Assembly (NCBI RefSeq): GCF_013372165.1
Contig: NZ_CP053828.1
Location: 682,001 to 746,000 of the forward strand
Reading direction: 5' to 3'
Length of the DNA stretch: 64,000 nucleotides
Source of the DNA: Campylobacter hyointestinalis subsp. lawsonii
Lineage (GTDB): Bacteria; Campylobacterota; Campylobacteria; Campylobacterales; Campylobacteraceae
Below are positions 49,600 through 60,141 of this stretch, one piece after another. The notes under the pieces are model-generated. The model had not been told where the DNA came from. It did no database searches and was given only the letters and a program-made list of their open reading frames with translations. The position numbers and the translations under genes were made by a program. Positions within the stretch are counted from its first letter, which is position 1, and each line of letters opens with the position of its first letter.

Positions 49600-50400
49600 A
49601 TGAAAAATATAAGAGTAAATTCAAAAGATTATAAAACTTGTGCAAAAGATTTAGCTGAACTTAAAGCTGAGTTAAATATAGTTGATGAACTAACGATATA
49701 TAAAGGTTTTAGCGTTAGTGAAAATCTAGAGATAAGCGATGGAGATAGCATAGTTTTTATCAAAAAAGGACAGATGCCACCGCTTGATTGCTTAGAAGAG
49801 ATGATGAGTTCAAGAAATTCTCCTGAAGTAACAAAAGCTCTAAAACAAGCAAAAGTAGGTATAGCAGGTCTTGGAGGACTAGGAAGCAGTGTAGCTATAG
49901 CCCTTGGACGAGTAGGAACAAGGTATTTAAAACTAGTTGATTTTGATACAGTAGATCCATCAAATTTAAATCGCCAACAATATTTTATAAAAGATATCGG
50001 ACGTTTTAAAACAGAAGCTCTTTGTGAGACTATGGGGCTTATAAATCCATTTGTAAAAGTTGAGTTTGAGACTATAAAGCTTGATGAAACAAACGTAAAT
50101 GACGTTTTTAAAGACTGCGATGTCGTGTGTGAATGCTTTGATAATCCAACTTCAAAAGCTATGCTAATAAACTCTCTAAAAAATAAAGAGATAGTAGCCG
50201 CTAGCGGAATGGCTGGATATGGCAAAAGCGAAGAGATAAAGACGCTAAAACTAGCAAAAAATTTATATATATGCGGTGATTTAGTCAGTGCGGCTAGTAT
50301 TGGAAATGGACTTATGGCGCCGCGTGTTGGAATATGTGCGATGCATCAAGCAAATAAAGTTTTAGAAATATTAATCAATAAGGTAAAGCAAGATGGATAA
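49600..50400 (+). CDS. thiF: ThiF adenylyltransferase with an N-terminal ThiS-like domain
   Basis: The 266-residue protein has an N-terminal β-grasp ThiS-like domain (residues about 1–62) that lacks the terminal Gly-Gly, followed by an E1-type Rossmann domain: [36 protein letters not shown]. It adenylates the C-terminus of ThiS. No CxxC zinc pairs like those of E. coli ThiF are seen, which is typical for this shorter form. A TATAATTCC promoter-like box lies just upstream. thiG overlaps by 8 bp. Confidence 0.9.
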   Translation: MKNIRVNSKDYKTCAKDLAELKAELNIVDELTIYKGFSVSENLEISDGDSIVFIKKGQMPPLDCLEEMMSSRNSPEVTKALKQAKVGIAGLGGLGSSVAIALGRVGTRYLKLVDFDTVDPSNLNRQQYFIKDIGRFKTEALCETMGLINPFVKVEFETIKLDETNVNDVFKDCDVVCECFDNPTSKAMLINSLKNKEIVAASGMAGYGKSEEIKTLKLAKNLYICGDLVSAASIGNGLMAPRVGICAMHQANKVLEILINKVKQDG

Positions 50401-51154
50401 ATTTATTTTAGGCGGAGTGGAGTTTGGCTCAAGATTTATAATGGGATCTGGTAAATTTAACCCAGAGCTTATAAAGGCTTGTGTAGAAGAGGCTAAAGTA
50501 GATATAGTAACTCTAGCTTTAAGGCGTGTAAATAAAGATAAAAATGAAAGCATAACTGAGTTCATACCAAAAAATGTGACACTTCTACCAAACACTAGTG
50601 GTGCTAGAAATGCAGATGAAGCGGTGCGTATAGCAAGGCTTTCAAGAGAACTTGGATGTGGAGATTTTATAAAAGTGGAAGTCATCAAAGATACTAAATA
50701 TCTATTTCCAGACAATTTTGAGACCATAAAAGCAACTGAAAATTTGGCAAAAGAGGGCTTTAAAGTGCTTCCTTATATGTATCCGGATTTAGTTGTTGCT
50801 AGGGATTTAGTAAGTGCAGGCGCTAGTGCGGTTATGCCTTTAGCTGCTCCGATTGGATCAAATAAAGGGCTGATAAATCGTGAAATAATTCAAATTTTAA
50901 TCGATGAGGTAGATATACCTATCATAGTAGATGCTGGTCTTGGAAGACCGAGCGAGGCTTGCGCGGCTATGGAGATGGGGTGCGCTGCTGTGATGGCAAA
51001 TACAGCCATAGCAACAGCAAATGATATAAGAGCTATGGCAAGAGCTTTTAGCGAAGCCATAATAGCCGGTAGAAGAGCCTATCTAGCAGGGCTTGGAAGA
51101 GTAAAAGGTATTGCAGATGCAAGTTCTCCATTAACTGGATTTTTAAGGGATTAA
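50393..51154 (+). CDS. thiG: Thiazole synthase ThiG
   Basis: A 253-residue TIM barrel that makes the thiazole ring from DXP, dehydroglycine and ThiS thiocarboxylate. Motifs: FIMGSGKF at the N-terminus, FIKVEVIKD (Schiff-base Lys near residue 95), [14 protein letters not shown], and [27 protein letters not shown]. It lies between thiF and thiH with tight spacing. Confidence 0.96.
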   Translation: MDKFILGGVEFGSRFIMGSGKFNPELIKACVEEAKVDIVTLALRRVNKDKNESITEFIPKNVTLLPNTSGARNADEAVRIARLSRELGCGDFIKVEVIKDTKYLFPDNFETIKATENLAKEGFKVLPYMYPDLVVARDLVSAGASAVMPLAAPIGSNKGLINREIIQILIDEVDIPIIVDAGLGRPSEACAAMEMGCAAVMANTAIATANDIRAMARAFSEAIIAGRRAYLAGLGRVKGIADASSPLTGFLRD

Positions 51155-51155
51155 A

Positions 51156-52316
51156 ATGCGAGATAGAAACGATCATATGAAATATCTTGAAAATCAAGAA
51201 ATTATAGACCATAGCATTATGGATAGGATATTAAAAGAGTGGCAAGAGAGCGACTTTGATAGCTTTTCTAGTGAAGATGTTTTAAAAGCAATTAGTAATG
51301 ATAAAAGAACTCTTGATGATTTTAAAGCTTTACTAAGTCCAGCTGCGGCACCTTTTTTAGAAGATATTGCTAGAGTTGCAATGAGTGTAAAAGAGCGATA
51401 TTTTGGTAAGAATATCTATCTTTTTACTCCATTATATATAGCAAATCATTGCGATAATAACTGCGTTTATTGTGGTTTTAACGTTCATAATGAGATAAAA
51501 AGGGCTCAGCTTGATGAAAATGCTATCATAAAAGAGCTTGAAAATATTGCAAAAAGCGGACTTCAAGAGATACTTATATTAACCGGTGAAAGTCAAAGTA
51601 AAACACCAGTTAGCTATATAGGCAGAGCTTGTGAGCTTGCAAAAAGATATTTTAATGTGGTCGGAGTAGAAATTTATCCGCTAAATAGTGATGATTACGC
51701 ATTTTTGCATAGATGCGGAGTTGATTTTGTGACTGTGTTTCAAGAGACGTATAATCCCGTAAAATACGAAAAGATTCATCTTGAAGGCAATAAACGTATT
51801 TTTCCATATAGGCTAAACGCTCAAGAAAGAGCTTTAATGGGCGGTATGAGAGGTGTAGCATTTGCAGCTTTGCTAGGCATTGACGACTTTAGAAAAGATG
51901 CTATGGCAACTGGACTTCATGCTTATTTACTTCAGTCAAAGTATCCTCATGCTGAGATATCCATCTCTGTTCCTAGACTTCGCCCTATCATAAATAATAA
52001 AAAAATAAATCCGCGAGATGTAGGTGAAAAAGAGCTTTTGCAAGTTATTATGGCTTATCGTCTATTTTTACCTTATGCAAATATCACTCTTAGTACAAGA
52101 GAAAATGCACATTTTAGAGATCACGCTATAAAGCTTGGAGTTACGAAAGTATCTGCTGGAGTGAGCGTAGCTATCGGTGAGCATGGTGGAAAAAAAGAAG
52201 ACGATAAAGGCGATGGGCAATTTGAGATAAGCGACACAAGAGATGTTTTAGGTATGAAAAAGTCGATTATAAGTGCAGGTCTTACGCCTGTGATGAGTGA
52301 TTATATATATGTTTGA
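51156..52316 (+). CDS. thiH: Radical SAM tyrosine lyase ThiH
   Basis: The 386-residue radical SAM enzyme has the CDNNCVYC cluster motif near residue 98 and the C-terminal BATS domain. It cleaves tyrosine to dehydroglycine for ThiG, the anaerobic/microaerobic route. It begins one base after the thiG stop. Length matches the family. Confidence 0.95.
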   Translation: MRDRNDHMKYLENQEIIDHSIMDRILKEWQESDFDSFSSEDVLKAISNDKRTLDDFKALLSPAAAPFLEDIARVAMSVKERYFGKNIYLFTPLYIANHCDNNCVYCGFNVHNEIKRAQLDENAIIKELENIAKSGLQEILILTGESQSKTPVSYIGRACELAKRYFNVVGVEIYPLNSDDYAFLHRCGVDFVTVFQETYNPVKYEKIHLEGNKRIFPYRLNAQERALMGGMRGVAFAALLGIDDFRKDAMATGLHAYLLQSKYPHAEISISVPRLRPIINNKKINPRDVGEKELLQVIMAYRLFLPYANITLSTRENAHFRDHAIKLGVTKVSAGVSVAIGEHGGKKEDDKGDGQFEISDTRDVLGMKKSIISAGLTPVMSDYIYV

Positions 52317-52535
52317 TTTAAATTTATTAGTTTTAAATTTAAAGCAATCTAGGCTGAAATCCTATCCGTGATTTTCTATATATTTTTGATAGAATATATA
52401 AATCTAGGAATTACCAGAAGTTACGCTTGTAAAGATAGCTCTTGCTAAACTAGCAAATACGGGTAAAGTATTTTCTAGTCTATCGTTGAAACAAGAAGCC
52501 AACCTATCTTTTAGTAAATGGGTGATTTACTAATA

Positions 52536-53153
52536 TCAAAATAGGTTTTTTGCACTTAGTGGCACGGCTAAAATGCTAAAGCCACTTTGCAAAAACTGTT
52601 TTGAAAAATTCCAAAAATCAAAAAATTCATTTTGAGTAAATTTAAACTCAAACTCACAACCATCAAGCGTAAAGTCTTTTGATATCTCGCTTAAATTTGA
52701 CTTTTCAAAATAGTGTAAAAATCTACTTATCAAAGCAAAAGGTACAAAAAATCTACACTCATCTTTTATCTCAAATTTGATTAATTCTGCGTTAGCTATA
52801 GCTAAATTTACGCTGCTACTATACGCTCTAACTAAGCCGCCAACGCCAAGTTTTATTCCCCCAAAATATCGCACTATAAAAACTGCGACGTCTATGAGAT
52901 CAGCGCCACGCAGAGCATCTAAGCTAGGCGCACCTGAACTTCCTTTTGGTTCTCCATCATCGCTTAAGTTTTCTACGATTTGTAAGTATTTGTTGTAATG
53001 CCTATAGGCCCATACGATATGGACTGCTTTTTGATGCTCTGCTTTTAGCTGTTTATGTAGATGTTCAAACTCGTAAAATGGGCATAGATAGCTTATAAAA
53101 GTTGATTTTTTTATCTCTTGTTTTTGTGAATAAATTTGTTTTATACAAAACAT
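52536..53153 (-). CDS. YigZ/IMPACT-family protein
   Basis: Starting at ATG 53153 (RBS GGGGATT) it has about 205 residues. The N-terminal domain carries KKSTFISYLCPF, HIVWAYRH, DGEPKGSSGAPSLDAL and YFGGIKLGVGGLVRAYSSS, the defining YigZ/IMPACT motifs. Homologues relate to translation regulation in eukaryotes; the bacterial role is unclear. An upstream TTG 18 codons earlier lacks support. Confidence 0.88.
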   Translation of the reverse strand: MFCIKQIYSQKQEIKKSTFISYLCPFYEFEHLHKQLKAEHQKAVHIVWAYRHYNKYLQIVENLSDDGEPKGSSGAPSLDALRGADLIDVAVFIVRYFGGIKLGVGGLVRAYSSSVNLAIANAELIKFEIKDECRFFVPFALISRFLHYFEKSNLSEISKDFTLDGCEFEFKFTQNEFFDFWNFSKQFLQSGFSILAVPLSAKNLF

Positions 53154-53213
53154 ATAATCCCCAAATATTTTTTGAGGATTATATAAAGAATTTAAAAATT
53201 TTCGCAAGAGCGA

Positions 53214-54848
53214 TCAAAATTTCTTCTTCTTAACTTCATTAACTATAATATCAGCAATACCTTCTACTTCTTTAGTAACTCTATTAGTATCACTTGCTAT
53301 AGTAACATTTTGTTTAGTTAGCTCATCAACACTTACTACGCTATGACTTATTTGATTTATAGCTTCTGTTTGCTCATTGATACTTTGAGATACTTCATTT
53401 ATGCTTTGACTTAAGATATTTACATTTGCTTCAATCTCTCCTAGAGATTTTTGAGTTCTCTCAGCTAGTTTTCTAACCTCATCTGCAACTACTGCAAATC
53501 CACGTCCATGCTCTCCAGCCCTAGCTGCTTCAATGGCTGCATTTAGTGCTAAAAGATTTGTTTGATCAGCAATATCTCTTATGATAGTTATGATGTTTTT
53601 GATATCTTCGCTTTGTTTTATAACTTCAGCAGTTCTTTCATTTATAGCTTCCATAGAACTACTCATCTCTTCAACAGCGGCTGCACTTTCTTGAAGACTA
53701 TCTGATTGAGATTTGGTTGAAGTATTTAGATTATCTACTAGAGTTTTTAGACTATCTGCTTTTTCTTCTAGATTATTTGCTTGAGCTAGGTTATCGTTTA
53801 GCATCTTTGTGATCTCATTACCAAGTAGATTAGTTACTTTTTCTACTTCACCTTTAGCATCTGGTATCTTGCTAGTGAAGTCTAAATTTTTAAAGCTATC
53901 AAATGTGTTTTGAATAACGTTTATATCGCTTCCTATCTTTTGTTCTAATGTAGATAGCATTTTATTTAATACATCTTTTAATTGATTTAATCCTGGTGAT
54001 GCTGGTTTAGAAGTTATTCTTACACTTAGATTTCCGTTTTCTACCTCTTTTGCTCTTTGAAGAGACTCATTTACAGCTATAGAATCTTGATTTAAATTCT
54101 CTTTGACTAAATTTATGTTTTCATTAATCATTTTAGCCATTACTCCAAACTCATCATTAGAGTTTATTTTTATATCTTTTGGATTGTTATTTTTGTTGTT
54201 TAGGAAGTCAAAGAAGTTTTTGAGACCATTACTTATAGATGTGATTGAATTTATAAGATATATTTTTGAAAACCAAAGTATTCCGCTAGATAAAACTATT
54301 ATTGCTATTATCAGCACTGTGCTATATAATCCTAAAGAGTGTGCTGCTTTTGTTCTAATTTCTAGACTAATTTCTTCTTGTTTTTTTAGCTTACTTATTT
54401 CATCTTGCATCGATTGCTTTAAATCTCTCCAAATTACGGTTATATCTTTGATATCTTGATCAGATATTTCTTTGTTTGATTTTATGTTATCTAAAAAGCT
54501 TTGGTTTTTTGATGCAAAAGCGTTAAATAGATTTTGTAAATTATCATTTTTACCACTTTCTTTTAGATAATCGTTCTTATTTTTGATAAAATTTTTTAAG
54601 CTATCTTCTAATACAGTCTTATCATAGCTATTAATACCAAAAATATTTAAATTACCTATCGCAACCCTTATTCGGTAGGCTTCAATCATTCCTGCGTTCA
54701 TATAACTGTATTGTGTTACGTCTTTCATGTAGTCATCAAAAGACGACCTTGCTTTTGAAAGTAAAAATTCTATAGATATAAATAGAAAAACTAATAATGC
54801 GGCTATTATAGATATTATGGTTACCACTTTAGCGTTTAATGACTTCAT
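53214..54848 (-). CDS. Methyl-accepting chemotaxis protein
   Basis: A 544-residue chemoreceptor: an N-terminal transmembrane segment (about 8–28), a four-helix-bundle-type periplasmic sensor, a second membrane segment (about 175–198), a HAMP-like linker, and a signalling domain with the hairpin tip [41 protein letters not shown]. It signals to CheA through CheW. AAAGGAG precedes the start. The promoter contains a G9 tract, so expression may switch. Confidence 0.93.
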   Translation of the reverse strand: MKSLNAKVVTIISIIAALLVFLFISIEFLLSKARSSFDDYMKDVTQYSYMNAGMIEAYRIRVAIGNLNIFGINSYDKTVLEDSLKNFIKNKNDYLKESGKNDNLQNLFNAFASKNQSFLDNIKSNKEISDQDIKDITVIWRDLKQSMQDEISKLKKQEEISLEIRTKAAHSLGLYSTVLIIAIIVLSSGILWFSKIYLINSITSISNGLKNFFDFLNNKNNNPKDIKINSNDEFGVMAKMINENINLVKENLNQDSIAVNESLQRAKEVENGNLSVRITSKPASPGLNQLKDVLNKMLSTLEQKIGSDINVIQNTFDSFKNLDFTSKIPDAKGEVEKVTNLLGNEITKMLNDNLAQANNLEEKADSLKTLVDNLNTSTKSQSDSLQESAAAVEEMSSSMEAINERTAEVIKQSEDIKNIITIIRDIADQTNLLALNAAIEAARAGEHGRGFAVVADEVRKLAERTQKSLGEIEANVNILSQSINEVSQSINEQTEAINQISHSVVSVDELTKQNVTIASDTNRVTKEVEGIADIIVNEVKKKKF

Positions 54849-54935
54849 GTCTGCTCCTTTTGTATTTTATGTATTTGATAAATTGATTAAATATTGATTA
54901 AATGTAAAAATTTACATAAATTTTAGTTAAATTTA

Positions 54936-54951
54936 CTTTATACCCCCCCCC
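54936..54951 (-). promoter_or_regulatory. G9 tract abutting the -10 box of the chemoreceptor promoter
   Basis: On the minus strand nine G (54943–54951) are followed directly by TATAAA, a likely -10, about 90 bp before the chemoreceptor ATG. Slippage would change the spacing upstream of -10. Confidence 0.65.
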
Positions 54952-55124
54952 AGATATATGATTTGTATTGTTTGAACGAATACTTAACATATAAAACTTT
55001 CTATTTTTTGAAATTATAACAAAAATTATATTTAAATTTTATAAAATTTATAAATTTTATATTATACTTAAAATAAAATCAAAATTTATAGCCAAGAGGT
55101 CGTCTAGTAAATACTCTAAATTTA

Positions 55125-56222
55125 CTACATATCGCCAAATAAAGCTTTTAGATTTTTTAATCCTTCTTCGTTGTTTATCTCTTTTGTAGCGTTTTCTATT
55201 TCGTGAAGCTCTATCTCATAACCAGTTAGCATACTTGCAAGGCGTATATTTATGCCACTACTTCCTATTGCTTTGCTTTTTTGTTCTGATACTAGTGAGA
55301 CTATGGCTTTATTTCCTTCTATCTTTACTGAGTTTATGATAGCAGGAGCTAAAGACCTAGCTACAAAGATAGCTGGCTCGCTACTATACTCGATAGCATC
55401 TATATTTTCGCCGTTTAACTCTGCGCTAACTGCGTTTATACGAACGCCTTTTATGCCTACTGTAGCACCGACTGGATCTATGCTAGGACTATTTGAGTAT
55501 AGTGCTACTTTTGCTTTTTTACCAGGTATTCTAGCGCTGTTGTGTATCACTACGCCACCATCTTTTATCTCTGGAACTTCAGCTTTTAAAAGCGCTTCAA
55601 GAAATTTAGGCGATGTGCGTGAAAGCTCGACTCTTATTCCATCTTTTTTATCTAAATTTACACTTTTTATGATAGCTTTTACTGTATTTCCAACTCTGAA
55701 TTTTTCATCTTTTATACGATTTTTCATACTCATAACCGCGCGAATTTCATCTATCTCGATATAGGTATTTTCATCGCTATCTACTCTAGTGACAGTGCCA
55801 AATACTAATGTATTTATTTTTGAGCTATACTTTTCATGAATTTTTTCTTCGATAAGTCTTTGTATGTGGTATTCTATCTCGCGTGAGAGAACTCCTGCGC
55901 CAGTACGTCCAAGAGAATCTATATTTAACTCATAGTTTAAACTATCACCTATCTCAAGACTAGAATCAACTTCGTGAGCTTTTTTTAAGCTGATAAAATG
56001 CTCTTCATCAAGCCTTTCATCGCTATCTTCTACTACAAGAATTTTTTGGTATAAATGGATACACTTCGTAAGCTGATCAAGAGTAGCTTCGTATTCGCAC
56101 TTAGGCTCATAAAGTCTTTTTGCAGCATTGACAAAAGCTATGCAAATTCTGTCTTTAACATCATCATAGCTCAAACCTTTTTCGTTTGCTATCGATTCTA
56201 TAATATCTGAAATTTTTTCCAT
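55125..56222 (-). CDS. nusA: Transcription termination/antitermination factor NusA
   Basis: The 365-residue protein has the NusA N-terminal domain, an S1 domain (GAGVLSREIEYHIQRLIEEKI… TLVFGTVTRVDSDENTYIEI), and KH domains with VGATVGIKGVRINAVSAELNGE. It binds RNA polymerase and nascent RNA, and modulates pausing and rRNA antitermination. It lacks the C-terminal acidic repeats of enteric NusA, as usual in epsilonproteobacteria. Confidence 0.95.
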   Translation of the reverse strand: MEKISDIIESIANEKGLSYDDVKDRICIAFVNAAKRLYEPKCEYEATLDQLTKCIHLYQKILVVEDSDERLDEEHFISLKKAHEVDSSLEIGDSLNYELNIDSLGRTGAGVLSREIEYHIQRLIEEKIHEKYSSKINTLVFGTVTRVDSDENTYIEIDEIRAVMSMKNRIKDEKFRVGNTVKAIIKSVNLDKKDGIRVELSRTSPKFLEALLKAEVPEIKDGGVVIHNSARIPGKKAKVALYSNSPSIDPVGATVGIKGVRINAVSAELNGENIDAIEYSSEPAIFVARSLAPAIINSVKIEGNKAIVSLVSEQKSKAIGSSGINIRLASMLTGYEIELHEIENATKEINNEEGLKNLKALFGDM

Positions 56223-56432
56223 AAAAAATCCTTTGAAAATCTTTTTGCACTTTTTGAAAATAATAAATTTGGGAGATTTAAAATTTGCAAGTGCGGTATT
56301 TTAACTAATCTTTACTTTTATTTTCTTTAAGTATTTAGGAAAGATATTTTTAAATTTAAGTCTTGTTTTAAACGAAATTTAACTCAAAATTTGCTATGCT
56401 CACGAGTTAAAACTATACAAAATAAAGGATAG

Positions 56433-56678
56433 ATGATGGAGTTAAAGTTAGCTAGGACAGAACTTGATAATAAACCAAGAACTATAAGCTTAGATAAGAT
56501 AGAAGTCGCAGTAGCTAAAGATGGCGGCAAAATATTTTATTTTGATAAAGAAAACTCTCATAAAGAGCTGATTAGTCTAGTTGAATACTTTGAGAAAAAA
56601 GGTCTTAGCGTTTATCACAGAACTGTAAAATACGGCCTTGATGAAAATGACTATATGTATGAGGTCCATATCCTTTGA
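56433..56678 (+). CDS. HP0268-family small protein
   Basis: This 81-residue protein ([38 protein letters not shown]) matches the epsilonproteobacterial HP0268 family. The H. pylori protein was reported to have nuclease activity; its in vivo role is not settled. It is divergent from nusA and overlaps miaB by 4 bp, the same neighbourhood as in C. jejuni. AAAGGATAG precedes the ATG. Confidence 0.85.
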   Translation: MMELKLARTELDNKPRTISLDKIEVAVAKDGGKIFYFDKENSHKELISLVEYFEKKGLSVYHRTVKYGLDENDYMYEVHIL

Positions 56679-57982
56679 GTAACGTAAAAAAGAGACTTTT
56701 TATCCAAACTTTAGGTTGTGCGATGAATGTCAGAGACAGCGAACATATCATCGCAGAACTAAAAGAAAAAGAAGACTATGAAGTAACGCATGATTTGCAA
56801 AGTGCAGATCTGATCCTTATAAACACTTGCTCAGTTAGAGAAAGGCCGGTACATAAGCTTTTTAGTGAGATTGGAGCTTACGAAAAAGCTAAGAAAGCAG
56901 GTGCTAAAATAGGAGTTTGTGGTTGTACTGCAAGTCACCTTGGAAGTGAGATTTTTAAAAGAGCGCCTTATGTTGATTTTGTTCTTGGGGCAAGAAATGT
57001 TTCAAAGATAAGCGAAGCTGTAAATACGCCTAAATTTGTAAGTGTAGATATAAATCACGATGAGAGTGAGTATGCTTTTGGAGATTTTCGCTCAAGCCCA
57101 TATAAAAGTTTTGTTAATATAATGATAGGTTGTGATAAGAAATGTACGTATTGTATAGTGCCACAAACTAGAGGTGATGAGATAAGCATACCAAAAGACA
57201 TTATTTTAAATGAAGTAAGAAAAGCGGCTAATGGCGGTGCGAAAGAGATATTTTTACTCGGTCAAAACGTAAATAATTATGGCAAAAGGTTTTCTGGGGC
57301 TCATGAAAAACTAGATTTTAGCGATCTTTTAAATTTAATAAGTGAAGTTGATGGTGTAGAGAGGATCCGTTTTACTAGTCCGCATCCTTTGCATATGGAT
57401 GATAAATTCTTACAAGTTTTTAGCAAAAATCCTAAAATTTGTAAATCAATGCATATGCCTTTACAAAGCGGATCAACTGCGATTCTTAAAGCTATGAAAA
57501 GAGGTTATAGTAAAGAGTGGTTTATTGAGCGTGCTTTAAAACTAAGAGAGCTTTGCCCAGGCGTTGCTATATCAACTGATATCATAGTTGCGTTTCCTGG
57601 TGAGAGTGAAGCTGATTTTGAAGATACGTTGCAAGTTATGGAAAAAGTCAAATTTGAGCAAATCTTCAGTTTTAAATACTCACCTCGTCCGCTTACTCCT
57701 GCTGCAAGTATGACAAACAAGATCGATGAAAAAACGGCTAGTGCGCGTTTAACTCTACTTCAAGATATGCACAATAAAATGCTAGATGAGATAGTCGCTA
57801 CTCAGATGGGAGCTGTGCATGAAGTGTATTTTGAAGAGCTAAGAGAAAATGCAAGTGTAGCAGGAAGAAGCTCGAATAATTTTTTAGTTCAAGTAAAAGG
57901 CAGTGAAGAGCTTTTGGGTAAATTAGTACAAGTTAAGATAACAGATCCAAAAAGAATGGTTTTATATGGAAAAATCATTTAA
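56675..57982 (+). CDS. miaB: tRNA-2-methylthio-N6-isopentenyladenosine synthase MiaB
   Basis: A 435-residue methylthiotransferase with the N-terminal MTTase domain ([11 protein letters not shown], Cys for the auxiliary cluster), radical SAM motif [16 protein letters not shown] near residue 150, and a TRAM domain at the C-terminus. It methylthiolates i6A37 in tRNAs. The start is TTG, inside the HP0268-like stop region. Confidence 0.95.
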   Translation: MSNVKKRLFIQTLGCAMNVRDSEHIIAELKEKEDYEVTHDLQSADLILINTCSVRERPVHKLFSEIGAYEKAKKAGAKIGVCGCTASHLGSEIFKRAPYVDFVLGARNVSKISEAVNTPKFVSVDINHDESEYAFGDFRSSPYKSFVNIMIGCDKKCTYCIVPQTRGDEISIPKDIILNEVRKAANGGAKEIFLLGQNVNNYGKRFSGAHEKLDFSDLLNLISEVDGVERIRFTSPHPLHMDDKFLQVFSKNPKICKSMHMPLQSGSTAILKAMKRGYSKEWFIERALKLRELCPGVAISTDIIVAFPGESEADFEDTLQVMEKVKFEQIFSFKYSPRPLTPAASMTNKIDEKTASARLTLLQDMHNKMLDEIVATQMGAVHEVYFEELRENASVAGRSSNNFLVQVKGSEELLGKLVQVKITDPKRMVLYGKII

Positions 57983-58580
57983 AGATAGATTGTTTATTAA
58001 ATTTGCTTCTATTGTGATTTTTTGTATATTATGGGCGATTTATCTGACTTGTAAAAAGAGATTTATCGGCAATCCCGTATCAAAAGAGCCTTGCGTAGTG
58101 CTTTTTTGGCATGGAAAACTTGCAATGTTTCCATTTATATTTAAAAGATGGTGGCAAGGCAAAAGTGCAAAGGTCATCATCTCAGACCATAAAGATGGTA
58201 GAGTAATAAGCACTGTGTCGAGTTATTTTGGTATAGGAACTATAAGCGGAAGTTCTAGTAAAGGAGCTCTTAAGGCTCTTTTACAAGCTTTTAGAGAAAT
58301 AAAAGCAGGTGTTGATGTAGTCATAACTCCTGATGGACCAAGAGGGCCAAGACATAGTATAAGTGATGGTTGCGTCGTAATACCTCAAAAAATGGAAGTA
58401 AATATAGTGATTTTAAAATATACAGCTACAAAGTTTTGGCAGTTTAAAAGCTGGGATAAGATGATTTTGCCAAAACCATTTAGCATTATTACTTATACTC
58501 TAAGTGAGCCTTTTAGCGTAGCTCATTTAGGTCTAGATGAGGCTAAAGAGCTCATAGCAAAACATATGCAAGAGTCGTAA
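57966..58580 (+). CDS. DUF374 lysophospholipid acyltransferase-like protein
   Basis: The 204-residue protein has an N-terminal membrane anchor and the DUF374 motifs [21 protein letters not shown] and [10 protein letters not shown], which correspond to the HX4D-type and substrate motifs of LPLAT acyltransferases. It overlaps miaB by 17 bp. It probably acylates a lipid or lipid A precursor at the inner membrane, but the substrate is not known. Confidence 0.85.
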   Translation: MEKSFKDRLFIKFASIVIFCILWAIYLTCKKRFIGNPVSKEPCVVLFWHGKLAMFPFIFKRWWQGKSAKVIISDHKDGRVISTVSSYFGIGTISGSSSKGALKALLQAFREIKAGVDVVITPDGPRGPRHSISDGCVVIPQKMEVNIVILKYTATKFWQFKSWDKMILPKPFSIITYTLSEPFSVAHLGLDEAKELIAKHMQES

Positions 58581-58633
58581 AGTGTTTTTAATGCTAAATT
58601 TGATACCATACATAACAAAATTTAAGGTTGGAT

Positions 58634-59623
58634 ATGGCTTCTTGGATTAGAAAATTTTTGCCAAGTCTTTATATAAGCGTTTTAGCAGAAAATAAAGAGT
58701 GTCAAATTTATGGTCAAGTCATCAAAAATGGAAAAGTTATAAAGACCGTAGAAGCGGTTTTTGATTGTAATAATCATAAGGTCGATCCTAAGTTTAACAC
58801 TTATCTTAAAACTCAAGAGAATTTAGCTCACTGGACTTATGTCGGTACGCTTTTAAACAACTCAAAACACTGGGCTTTACCGGTAAGTTCCAAAGATGGA
58901 TATACTAAATTTAATATAAATTATAGTTCGGTAAATATAGTAACTATGGCTGGTGGCTGGTCTATTTTTGTATATAAAAATGAGATAGAAAAAATGCAAA
59001 CATTTTTCAATGATATGCAGCCAAATCTTATATATTCGCCATTTGCTCTACTGTATGAGAAAATCAAAAATAACCTTGAAAAAAATCAAAATATCTTATA
59101 TGTCTATAGCCTAAAAGAGAGTTCTGCTTTGATGATATTTGACGATACAAAGATGCAGTTTTCAGCATTTTTTCAAGCATGTAAAACAGCTGATGACTTA
59201 ATAGATGAAAAAGAGCTAAAAGCAGAAGATACTACAGATATCGAAAATATTATCTCTAAAGAAGAGGATAAATTCAATGATCTTGGTAGCCTAGAAGATC
59301 TAGATAATGTGGTTAAAAACTCGCAAAAAGATGATTTTGAAGATATTCAAGAAGTTAATACAAGAGATCTAGAAGAGTCAGTCAGAGATATAGGAAAAGA
59401 GACTTTTTTGTTAAACAACATTCGTTCTGCTATAAACGAATACTATAAAAATGAGCTGTACGATAGTAATTTTATAGATAAGATAATCATCTACGATAAC
59501 AACAAACTAGATAAAAGTTTTATAGATGTTTTAGGGTCTGAGTTGATGATAAATTCTTATATAAATGAAGTAGATACTATAAAAGATATGAATGAATTAA
59601 TGATAAGAGAGCTAAATATATGA
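58634..59623 (+). CDS. PilM/GspL-like protein, first of a PilMNO-like trio
   Basis: About 329 residues from the ATG at 58634, which has AAGG at good spacing. It is cytosolic-looking, with a conserved beginning (MASWIRKFLPSLYISVLAE) and an acidic, coiled-coil-prone middle (about 190–265). No strict actin-fold signature is visible. The assignment rests on its position before clear PilN-like and PilO-like genes and on overall size. It overlaps the next gene by 4 bp. It corresponds to the Cj0456c-type locus. Confidence 0.5.
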   Translation: MASWIRKFLPSLYISVLAENKECQIYGQVIKNGKVIKTVEAVFDCNNHKVDPKFNTYLKTQENLAHWTYVGTLLNNSKHWALPVSSKDGYTKFNINYSSVNIVTMAGGWSIFVYKNEIEKMQTFFNDMQPNLIYSPFALLYEKIKNNLEKNQNILYVYSLKESSALMIFDDTKMQFSAFFQACKTADDLIDEKELKAEDTTDIENIISKEEDKFNDLGSLEDLDNVVKNSQKDDFEDIQEVNTRDLEESVRDIGKETFLLNNIRSAINEYYKNELYDSNFIDKIIIYDNNKLDKSFIDVLGSELMINSYINEVDTIKDMNELMIRELNI

Positions 59624-60141
59624 GTTATAGTTTTATAAAACCTAAACTAAAGCCTATATTTTCTATGTTTTCTAAAATTTGGATTATGCTTATAGTTGCA
59701 GTTGTTTTTATCTTTTTTTGTATAAATATAGCTATAAAATTTGGTGCTTACTCACTAAATACAAATAGTCAGTCCAAACAAGAAAAATATGATAGTATAG
59801 TTTTACAGATCACTGAAGTCAAAAAAGAGATTGCAGTTTTGACTAGCAAGAGAGATGCTGCTTTAAACATATATTCATCAAACAATATTTTGAAAAAAAG
59901 CTTGCAGAATTTATTTGATTTAGTGCCCGATTCAGTAACCCTAAATAACGTTTTTTTAGATAAAAATTTGCTTATTATAAAAGGCGTAACACCATCAAAA
60001 GATACTTATCAACTTCTTATGGAAGCTCCTTTGAAATCTATATTTTCATCTTCAAGCACAACTTTTTATCAAATGCCTAATGGTTGGCTAAATTTTATTA
60101 GCACAAATAAGATCGAAAACTCAGAGGGATTTAATGAATAA
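59620..60141 (+). CDS. PilN-like membrane protein
   Basis: The 173-residue protein has a short cytosolic tail, one membrane segment (about 23–45), a coiled coil (about 55–90), and a periplasmic segment LVPDSVTLNNVFLDKNLLIIKGVT closely resembling the ferredoxin-like domain of PilN (PDxVxLxxv…L.i.G). PilN links PilM to PilO in type IV pilus and type II secretion alignment complexes. It overlaps both neighbours. Confidence 0.7.
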   Translation: MSYSFIKPKLKPIFSMFSKIWIMLIVAVVFIFFCINIAIKFGAYSLNTNSQSKQEKYDSIVLQITEVKKEIAVLTSKRDAALNIYSSNNILKKSLQNLFDLVPDSVTLNNVFLDKNLLIIKGVTPSKDTYQLLMEAPLKSIFSSSSTTFYQMPNGWLNFISTNKIENSEGFNE

